DNA of 5,661 nt, from positions 1 to 5,661 of the forward strand of contig CAMWTX010000108.1 in the NCBI GenBank assembly GCA_947177315.1, read 5' to 3'. The position numbers were made by a program, and so were the translations under genes. Of the stretch, positions 1 to 5,607 are shown piece after piece. The notes below the pieces were generated by a model. That model had not been told where the DNA came from. It saw nothing but the letters and a program-made list of their open reading frames with translations, and ran no database searches. The DNA comes from an uncultured Bacteroidales bacterium (GTDB taxonomy: Bacteria; Bacteroidota; Bacteroidia; Bacteroidales; P3). Numbering within the stretch: position 1 is the first letter of the stretch; each line of letters starts with the position of its first letter.

Positions 1-158
1 GCGGAGTGGGTGCGAACAAGAAGTACACGCGTACGGGTGATTACACAACGACGAATTGCCGTGAGGTGGAAGAGACATGCACCATAGAGATACTTGATGC
101 GGAACGTGCAGCCGATGGGAAGTCGGAAACGGAAAGAGCCGTAGTAACTTGCAACTGA
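1..158 (+). CDS. 3' end of a protein of unknown function (5' end outside window)
   Basis: Only the last 51 codons are visible, read in the frame whose first full codon is at 3 and ending in TGA at 156-158. The other two + frames are closed by stops within the first ~90 bases. The visible peptide has a Y-T-R-T-G-D-Y-T-T-T stretch followed by two cysteines (N-C-R-E and E-T-C-T-I-E-I-L). This loosely recalls the short repeated beta-strand modules (TKSGTYT...GCDS-V-L type) common in large Bacteroidota surface proteins; that likeness is an inference from a short stretch. The tail, ending V-V-T-C-N, is hydrophilic and does not look like a T9SS sorting domain. It lies 69 bases ahead of the large secreted protein gene on the same strand, and no terminator is visible between them. 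The function is not recognised. Confidence 0.6.
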   Translation, partial: GVGANKKYTRTGDYTTTNCREVEETCTIEILDAERAADGKSETERAVVTCN

Positions 159-160
159 AA

Positions 161-192
161 TTAGCATTAATGCAGGAAAATTGTTAAATTTG
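161..192 (+). promoter_or_regulatory. Candidate Bacteroides-type promoter for the large secreted protein
   Basis: TAAATTTG at 185-192 matches the Bacteroidota -7 consensus TAnnTTTG exactly. TTAG at 161-164, 20 bases upstream, is an imperfect fit to the -33 TTTG/TTG element at the expected spacing. Transcription would begin near 199-201, giving a leader of about 28 bases before the ATG at 228. No strong Shine-Dalgarno precedes the ATG, as is usual in this phylum. The site lies in the AT-rich gap between two + strand genes. Confidence 0.5.
164..173. repeat. 10-bp perfect palindrome within the promoter spacer
   Basis: GCATTAATGC is a perfect palindrome placed between the -33 and -7 elements of the candidate promoter. 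It has no T-tract, so it is not a terminator. Its position would suit a small operator. A 10-bp palindrome is short enough to arise by chance several times in a window of this size, so this is only a note. Confidence 0.3.
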
Positions 193-227
193 CGAGTTAA
201 GCGGTTTTGTAAAAAGCGTGAACACTG

Positions 228-3200
228 ATGGAAAAACCAAAGGTGAATACAATAAACAGGATTTTACGCAAGCTTTTGAGCAGGCTTGAAGCAAGGCTTA
301 TGCTCAAAGCCTGCGTATTGTCTGTTTTAGTGGCGCTTGGCATTCTTCCGTTTACCTTACGGGCCGTTGACGGTGTTTCTCCCATGGCTGATTATGAAGC
401 CGATAATCAGTTGTGGGTGAATAATTTTACCGATACGGTATTTTTGAAGGGTTCGGTGGTTCCATCCGATGGAGAAGGTCTTTATGAGCAAGAGTGTAAA
501 AATGAAACACGATATAAAGTTTCGGAACGTTTTGATTTTGACCTTTGGGCTATGGTTAAGGATAGCACTCCTTACGACAGCCTAGTCTGCCGTCTTGTTC
601 CCATTAAAGGCAAGTATCCCATAACGCATTGCGATTCGGTTTGGCATCTGTTGTCTGTTACGGTCGATAGTTTTCCTGTTTCTAAGGAATCGAAGGAAAA
701 AGAAGACGGAACATACGACTTGGTGGATGTGTATCACTACGATACCATCTGGGAATATGCCTTTGAGGTTCACTGCCGTCAGATAGACACTTCTTACTAC
801 TACGACACCATTACGAGCCATTATTGTTTGTCTATTTACGATACGGTTCACAGCCACGACACGCTTGTTCTGTATGGCCCTGCTGCCTATACGGACACCA
901 CCATGACATTCCAGCCCCATATCATATCCACCTACAAGCCGTTTGGCGATTGGTCGATGCGCAATAAAGACAGTCTGCAGGCTCTTATCAACCGCCTCAA
1001 TGCTTTGTTGTCCACATGGTCGGACGGTCTGCGTGAAGAATTAAGCCTGGAAAACAAAATTTCCGACGTTATCGCCGCGCTTAACCTGCCTGCCGGGGAG
1101 TATGCCGACACCATCGCCATCCGCGATTCGCTTCTTGCCATCGTGCCGGTAACGCCCGCTTATTACCGTGCCTGGATTGCCGCTCTGGAAGATGCCCTCT
1201 TGAGATATGATGAAAACGCGGAGCGCACTCAGGAATACCATATCGACAGTGTCCGGGTCAAGGTGGTCGTTCATCTGAAGAACTCCGGAGTGGCTATCGA
1301 TACGTTCACTATCAGGACTATTCCTCTTCTGTACGCCCGTCAACCCGATACGGCTATTCAGCAGGATCACGATGTGCAGTTGTGGGCGGGCTCTCCTGAT
1401 TTGCCCGATGGCAGCGGAAAGTACGCCAATATTACTTGGTTTCCGCCGGTTAACCGGTATGGTGCGTTGGTAGCGCCCAACAAGGGATTCTATCCGGCAT
1501 CCCTTTTGCCTTACGGCGATGTTTCGATAACCGACAGTGTGCATATCAAGACCCTTTTAGGGCAAGGAGGAAACAACCTCTTTGCTGCCGAAGGGCCTTT
1601 CTACACTTCCGATACCTTAGACGGCGATACCTTGTATTTCCCTATCAAGGTGGAAGCTACGCCCGAACTGAAAGCCCTCTATCCCCATGCACCCGACTAC
1701 CTCTGCTCGTATTATGATACGATTAAGGTGGCCATCGTGAAGGGTTTCCGGATCACCGGTTTTGTAAGTTACGCCAGTTTCTGGCGTCCTTCTGTACTGA
1801 CTCCTCCCGACACACGTAGTGCCGATGCGCCTTTTGACCAGGATATTACGTTGGGAACCGCCGAAAATGACGTGCATAGGCCCATTGCCAATGTTACCGT
1901 TTATCTGTTTACCATCGACAGCGTTTTGGTGGATAGCGCCAAGAGCGATAAGGAGGGCTATTTCGCGTTCAAGAATTATCATATGCAGGGCAAGTATTTC
2001 ATTACTGGTAGGAGCCCGCAGAAAGAAAGTGTTTATGGGAATATCGGTCTGAACGGTAACGACGCCACCTGGGTTCAGAACTATGTGGCGCGTGTGTTGG
2101 ATCAGACCAAGTTGCCTGAAGTGACCAACCCGCAACTGTCTATGTGGTGGTGGGCGAGCAACGTCAACCTGACCACGACCCCTACGGTTACAAGGGGGTT
2201 GGACGGTAACGATGCCACGGCCATCCAGAACAAGGTTGCCCAGATTCTGAGCAACGGCAACAAATATACCGACGACAGGAGTCAGCAACCTATCGACGAC
2301 TGGGCTTACAGTCTCGATACGCTCGAGTTGGTGGCCGATACGCTCTTCCATGTGCGCGGGGTAATGCGTGGGGATGCCGACCGTAACTATAACGATGTTT
2401 CAAGTACGGGGCAGATGCAGAAGGGCCGGCGTATCAAAAAAGCCGCTTTGCCGCATTTGGGCAAGATTTCGGTTTATGCCGACGAACGTCTGTTGGATTT
2501 CCCGGTGTTGAGTGTGGATGAAGGTTATCTGTCCGGCTTCCAGTTGTTCTTGTATTTCAATCCGGAAAAGATTGAGCCGGTAACGGTGCGTATGCCGTCG
2601 CAGCTTGATCCCAAGACCTCGAACCTGGCGCATAATGTGGTGGACGACCAGATTCTCACCACCTGGATCAGTAAAGACAAGCCTTATTTCCACAAGGGAG
2701 ACACCATTCTGATGTTGCGCTTTAAGTTGAGCGGAAACCCGATTAAGAATGTGGGCAGTTATTTCAAGAACAACCTGACCCAGTATGTGGTTTCGGATAC
2801 GCTCTCGCGCATCGTGCCTTGGGAAGTGGCCATGCCGCAGCTCCGTCTGCTGGAAGTGGAAGACACGGTGGATGAAAACGGCTTCCATTGGGATCCGCTG
2901 ATCGAAAACGGCGATACCCTCTATATTCCCGGTGCCAACGAAGAAGTGGGGCTGATTACGAACAAGGGCGATCATCATGGCGAAAGCAAGCACGACAGCC
3001 ATATCCTCAGCGTTATTCCCAACCCGATTTCTTCCTGGGGCGATGCCACCTACCATGTGGGCGAAAGTTGCCTTGTCAACCTCAAGCTGTATTCGCTGTT
3101 GGGAGAAAACGTGCTTACTTTCGTAGAAGGGGAACGCCAGCAGGGTCTGTACCGTATCAGCATGAACATGCAGTCTTTGCCCAGCGGTATCTATATCCTC

Positions 3201-3266
3201 AGGTTGGAAACCCTCAAGGAAGGAAGAACCGAGTTCGATATTGTAAAGATTATCGTACGTCGGTAA
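228..3266 (+). CDS. Large multimodular secreted protein with dockerin-like repeats, cohesin-like domain and T9SS C-terminal sorting domain
   Basis: This 1012-residue protein should cross the inner membrane by Sec and the outer membrane by T9SS. ATG 228 is the first start after an in-frame TGA (219-221). A hydrophobic segment at residues 26-43 ending L-R-A (44-46) reads as a signal peptide; Met25 is an alternative start. Residues 47-508 match no family I know: they are rich in D-T/D-S pairs, with a Y-D-T-rich stretch (164-217) and a helical segment (about 247-333). Residues 509-606 resemble a CnaB/SdrD or carboxypeptidase-regulatory beta-sandwich (P-I-A-N-V-T-V-Y-L at 552, K-E-G-Y-F-A-F). Two dockerin-like half repeats start at 607 and 657, followed by a G-D-A-D-R-N-Y-N loop at 715. 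Residues about 745-837 resemble a cohesin-type sandwich (G-F-Q-L-F-L-Y-F-N-P at 770, K-G-D-T-I-L-M-L-R-F-K). Residues 925-1012 are a type A sorting tail (V-I-P-N-P, L-Y-S-L-L-G, L-P-S-G-I-Y, final I-V-R-R). No catalytic motif is visible, so the role could be adhesin, binding protein or unrecognised enzyme. Confidence 0.93.
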   Translation: MEKPKVNTINRILRKLLSRLEARLMLKACVLSVLVALGILPFTLRAVDGVSPMADYEADNQLWVNNFTDTVFLKGSVVPSDGEGLYEQECKNETRYKVSERFDFDLWAMVKDSTPYDSLVCRLVPIKGKYPITHCDSVWHLLSVTVDSFPVSKESKEKEDGTYDLVDVYHYDTIWEYAFEVHCRQIDTSYYYDTITSHYCLSIYDTVHSHDTLVLYGPAAYTDTTMTFQPHIISTYKPFGDWSMRNKDSLQALINRLNALLSTWSDGLREELSLENKISDVIAALNLPAGEYADTIAIRDSLLAIVPVTPAYYRAWIAALEDALLRYDENAERTQEYHIDSVRVKVVVHLKNSGVAIDTFTIRTIPLLYARQPDTAIQQDHDVQLWAGSPDLPDGSGKYANITWFPPVNRYGALVAPNKGFYPASLLPYGDVSITDSVHIKTLLGQGGNNLFAAEGPFYTSDTLDGDTLYFPIKVEATPELKALYPHAPDYLCSYYDTIKVAIVKGFRITGFVSYASFWRPSVLTPPDTRSADAPFDQDITLGTAENDVHRPIANVTVYLFTIDSVLVDSAKSDKEGYFAFKNYHMQGKYFITGRSPQKESVYGNIGLNGNDATWVQNYVARVLDQTKLPEVTNPQLSMWWWASNVNLTTTPTVTRGLDGNDATAIQNKVAQILSNGNKYTDDRSQQPIDDWAYSLDTLELVADTLFHVRGVMRGDADRNYNDVSSTGQMQKGRRIKKAALPHLGKISVYADERLLDFPVLSVDEGYLSGFQLFLYFNPEKIEPVTVRMPSQLDPKTSNLAHNVVDDQILTTWISKDKPYFHKGDTILMLRFKLSGNPIKNVGSYFKNNLTQYVVSDTLSRIVPWEVAMPQLRLLEVEDTVDENGFHWDPLIENGDTLYIPGANEEVGLITNKGDHHGESKHDSHILSVIPNPISSWGDATYHVGESCLVNLKLYSLLGENVLTFVEGERQQGLYRISMNMQSLPSGIYILRLETLKEGRTEFDIVKIIVRR
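2046..2249 (+). repeat. Two dockerin-like half repeats, 150 bases apart, inside the secreted protein gene
   Basis: Unit 1 (2046-2099, residues 607-624) and unit 2 (2196-2249, residues 657-674) both read G-L-[ND]-G-N-D-A-T-x2-Q-N-x-V-A-x2-L. They agree at 12 of 18 residues, with exactly 50 residues from start to start. The G-N-D-A-T plus amphipathic helix pattern matches the N-A-T-D-A-L plus helix half of the dockerin-like pair seen in many Bacteroidota secreted proteins after a CnaB-type domain. The bases have diverged at synonymous sites, so the duplication is old. Confidence 0.75.
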
Positions 3267-3306
3267 GGTTTTCTTCTCCGTTTGCAATCTTGTTATACCA
3301 TACATA

Positions 3307-5055
3307 ATGAAAAAATTTCAAAAACTTTTGTACGCGGTGGCCTTTGCGGCTCTCTGCGTGGGGAACGGCTATGCCTGCACCAATTTTTTGATTACCAAGG
3401 GAGCCAGTAAAGACGGCTCGACGATGATCAGCTATGCCGCCGACAGCCATGTGCTTTACGGCGAGCTTTATTACACGCCGGCCGCCGACTATCCCGAAGG
3501 GGCGATGTTGGATATCTACGAATGGGATTCGGGTCGCAAGATGGGGCAGATCAAACAGGTTCGCCATACCTATTCGGTGGTGGGCAATATGAACGAATAC
3601 CAGCTTTCGATTGCCGAAACCACTTTCGGCGGGCTTCACGAGTTGGTGGATACCACCGCCATTATGGATTACGGCAGTCTGATTTACGTTACCCTGCAAC
3701 GTGCCAAGACCGCGCGTGAAGCCATCAAGGTGATGGACGAATTGGTGCGCACCTACGGCTACGCTTCCGCCGGCGAATCGTTTTCGATTTGCGACCCCGA
3801 GGAAGTGTGGATTATGGAAATGGTGGGCAAGGGTGCCAAGATTATGGGTAAGGACGGCAAGCCCGATGCCAAACGCAACGGCAAGGGTGCTGTTTGGGTG
3901 GCCTACCGTATTCCCGACGGCTATATTTCCGGACATGCCAACCAGGCGCGTATCACCAAAATCAAGCCTGCCGACGGCAAAACCTCCATTACCGACAAGG
4001 ATTTGGCCAAGAAATACAACCTGCCGAGCTTGGAATGCGTTTATTCCGCTGATGTGGTGGATTATGCCAAAGGTTTGGGACTGTATAACGGCAAGTTTGA
4101 GGATTTCAGCTTTTCCGATACCTACTGCCCGCTTTCTTTTAGCGGCATGCGTGGTTGCGAAGCCCGTGTGTGGGCCGGTTTCATGAAGGCCAATGCCGCC
4201 GAAGCCGCTCAGTACGAAGACTATGCCCGTGGCGAGAACGCCACCCACCGTATGCCTCTCTGGATTAAGCCCGACCGCAAGCTCACGCTCAACGATATGT
4301 TCGATTTTATGCGCGACCACTACGAAGGCACTTCCTTGGATATGACCAAAGACCTCGGCGCCGGTCCGTTTGCCTGTCCTTACCGTTGGCGTCCGATGGA
4401 TTTTGAAGTGGACGGAAAGAAATATGTGCACGAAAGGGCCACTTCGACCCAGCAGACCGGTTTTTCGTTTGTGGCGCAGTGCCGTGCTTGGTTGCCCCGT
4501 CAGATCGGCGGCATCCTTTGGTTCGGTGTGGATGATACCTATTCTACCTGCTATGTGCCCATGTATTGCGGCATTACCGAAATTCCCCTCTGTTTTCGCG
4601 TGGGTAACGGCGACATGGCTACCTATTCGCCCACTTCGGCTTTCTGGTTGTTCAATTTGGTGAGCAACTTTGCCTACAGCCGCTACAAAGACATGATTGT
4701 GGATATCCAAAAAGTTCAGTCGGTTTTGGAAAACAGATTCCAGGAAGAAGTGGCCCAGAACGATGCCAAGATGAAGAACGAAACCGATGCCGCCAAACTG
4801 GTGGCTTTCGCCAATCAGTTCTCCAACAGTCGTGCGGAAACGATGTTCAATGCCTGGAAGAAACTGAGCGAATATCTCTTGGTAAAATACATGGATGGCA
4901 ATATCAAGAAGACCAACGCCAACGGCAACTTTATCACGACTCCTTACGGTGCCGACCGTATCGAGATGCCCGATTGGCCGCCGTATCCTGAATTCTGGTA
5001 CAGGAAAATCGTGGAAGACTGCGGAGAGAACATCCAGGAACTGGAGGTGAAATAA
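3307..5055 (+). CDS. Exported C69 (U34) family dipeptidase
   Basis: This 582-residue N-terminal-nucleophile hydrolase of the peptidase C69 family would release amino acids from dipeptides with broad specificity. Residues 1-23 form a signal peptide (K-K start, hydrophobic core, G-Y-A end). Cys24, the first residue after the likely cleavage site, is the expected nucleophile in C-T-N-F-L-I. Family features follow in order: D-G-S-T-M (36-40), N-M-N-E-Y-Q-L (94-100) with E-T-T-F-G-G, I-P-D-G (202-205), H-A-N-Q-A-R-I (210-216), R-D-H-Y-E-G (336-341), the stretch from E376 (E-R-A-T-S-T-Q-Q-T-G), and G-G-I-L-W-F-G-V-D-D (401-410). The last ~120 residues are charged and helical. The protein is longer than the ~470-residue Lactobacillus PepD type. 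No T9SS tail is present, so a periplasmic location is inferred. It starts 40 bases after the secreted protein gene with no clear promoter between, which suggests co-transcription. Confidence 0.96.
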   Translation: MKKFQKLLYAVAFAALCVGNGYACTNFLITKGASKDGSTMISYAADSHVLYGELYYTPAADYPEGAMLDIYEWDSGRKMGQIKQVRHTYSVVGNMNEYQLSIAETTFGGLHELVDTTAIMDYGSLIYVTLQRAKTAREAIKVMDELVRTYGYASAGESFSICDPEEVWIMEMVGKGAKIMGKDGKPDAKRNGKGAVWVAYRIPDGYISGHANQARITKIKPADGKTSITDKDLAKKYNLPSLECVYSADVVDYAKGLGLYNGKFEDFSFSDTYCPLSFSGMRGCEARVWAGFMKANAAEAAQYEDYARGENATHRMPLWIKPDRKLTLNDMFDFMRDHYEGTSLDMTKDLGAGPFACPYRWRPMDFEVDGKKYVHERATSTQQTGFSFVAQCRAWLPRQIGGILWFGVDDTYSTCYVPMYCGITEIPLCFRVGNGDMATYSPTSAFWLFNLVSNFAYSRYKDMIVDIQKVQSVLENRFQEEVAQNDAKMKNETDAAKLVAFANQFSNSRAETMFNAWKKLSEYLLVKYMDGNIKKTNANGNFITTPYGADRIEMPDWPPYPEFWYRKIVEDCGENIQELEVK

Positions 5056-5067
5056 GTCATTGACAAT

Positions 5068-5099
5068 AAAAAAGGTCGCGGTTTTCCGCGACCTTTTTT
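5068..5099. terminator. Bidirectional intrinsic terminator between convergent genes
   Basis: A perfect 8-bp GC-rich stem (GGTCGCGG at 5074-5081 with CCGCGACC at 5086-5093) closes a TTTT loop. It is flanked by six A on the left and six T on the right, so it works as a rho-independent terminator on both strands. On + it ends the dipeptidase transcript, 12 bases after its stop. On - it ends the Fur-family gene, whose stop codon (5098-5100) overlaps the flanking tract. Confidence 0.93.
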
Positions 5100-5553
5100 A
5101 TGCCTTGGAGCATTGGGGGCATAAACCCTTAACCGTGTAATTAACCTCCTCTGTCACAAACCCCTTCGGCATCTCCACCAAAGGAATAAGTGCGGAAGGG
5201 ATGCAGAGCGTCTGTTTGCAGCAGGTGCAATAGAAATGGATATGCCGGTCTTCCAGCAGGCAATCGTAGGGATTGGGGCAGGCCTCGTATTTGAGGGAGC
5301 CGCTTCCGTCTTCGAAGGCATGCACCAAATGATGTTTTTCAAAGAGATTCAGGGTGCGGAAAAGTGTGGATTTGTCGATGGTCTCCAGCTGGGCTTCGAG
5401 TTCAGCGAGCGAAGTGGGATTCTGATTCGACAGAAGCACTTTCAACACCAGTTCCCGGATGGAAGTAGGCTTTACGCCCTTTTGCTTTAAGCGTTCCGCT
5501 ATCTTTTGTTGCAAGCGTTCCGTTATCGAGGGGATATATTCCGGGGTGTTCAT
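5098..5553 (-). CDS. Fur-superfamily metalloregulator, possibly Zur-like
   Basis: This 151-residue DNA-binding repressor of the Fur superfamily is of usual family length. The N-terminal winged helix includes a recognition helix around D-K-S-T-L-F-R-T-L-N (60-69), then H-H-L-V-H (74-78), E-D-G-S-G-S (81-86) and K-Y-E-A-C (88-92). The dimerisation domain holds H-I-H-F-Y-C (104-109). Two CxxC pairs, C109/C112 and C145/C148, should bind structural zinc. The sensing site appears to use D82 or E90, C92, H104 and H106. The positions of E. coli Fur His33 and His125 are not histidines, while a Cys at the K-Y-E-A-C position recalls Zur. The start at 5553 was chosen because the upstream in-frame ATG (5631) lies in the tRNA. 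The start is only 12 bases below the tRNA terminator, with no clear promoter or strong ribosome binding site. It is convergent with the dipeptidase. The family is sure; the metal is inferred. Confidence 0.95.
   Translation of the reverse strand: MNTPEYIPSITERLQQKIAERLKQKGVKPTSIRELVLKVLLSNQNPTSLAELEAQLETIDKSTLFRTLNLFEKHHLVHAFEDGSGSLKYEACPNPYDCLLEDRHIHFYCTCCKQTLCIPSALIPLVEMPKGFVTEEVNYTVKGLCPQCSKA
5479..5526 (-). repeat. 24-bp tandem repeat in the N-terminus of the Fur-family gene
   Basis: Two adjacent 24-base units (5526-5503 and 5502-5479 on the - strand) agree at 20 of 24 bases. They encode I-T-E-R-L-Q-Q-K followed by I-A-E-R-L-K-Q-K (residues 10-17 and 18-25). The repeat lengthens the helix that precedes the winged-helix core. 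Confidence 0.8.
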
Positions 5554-5565
5554 CTTGTTGTCTTT

Positions 5566-5598
5566 AATAAAAAAAGCGCCCCTGTGAAAGAGGCGCTT
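5566..5598 (-). terminator. Intrinsic terminator of the tRNA gene
   Basis: Read on the - strand, a 9-bp stem AAGCGCCTC / GGGGCGCTT (5598-5590 with 5582-5574) encloses a 7-base loop and runs into a T-tract. The pair formed by 5591 and 5581 is a U-G wobble in - strand RNA but would be a C-A mismatch in + strand RNA, which fixes the direction. It lies just below the tRNA 3' end and just above the Fur-family start. Confidence 0.88.
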
Positions 5599-5607
5599 GA
5601 TAAGCCG

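Noticed and set aside
1617..3305. Open frames of 244 and 301 codons on the - strand opposite the secreted protein
   Set aside because: They lie wholly or almost wholly inside a gene with clear domains and a T9SS tail, and show no domain or start signal of their own.
3267..3306. Separate promoter or Zur-type operator (GTTATA at 3292-3297) before the dipeptidase
   Set aside because: There is a TTTG at 3281 but no TAnnTTTG at the right distance, and the half-site has no matching inverted partner.
3358..3378. Lipoprotein signal at Cys24 of the dipeptidase
   Set aside because: The residues before Cys are G-Y-A, with Gly at -3 and Tyr at -2, a poor lipobox. The Cys is already explained as the C69 nucleophile.
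3250..4710. 486-codon open frame on the - strand opposite the dipeptidase
   Set aside because: It is a shadow of GC-rich coding sequence. It lacks recognisable domains, overlaps a sure C69 gene in full and has low-complexity, frame-shifted composition.
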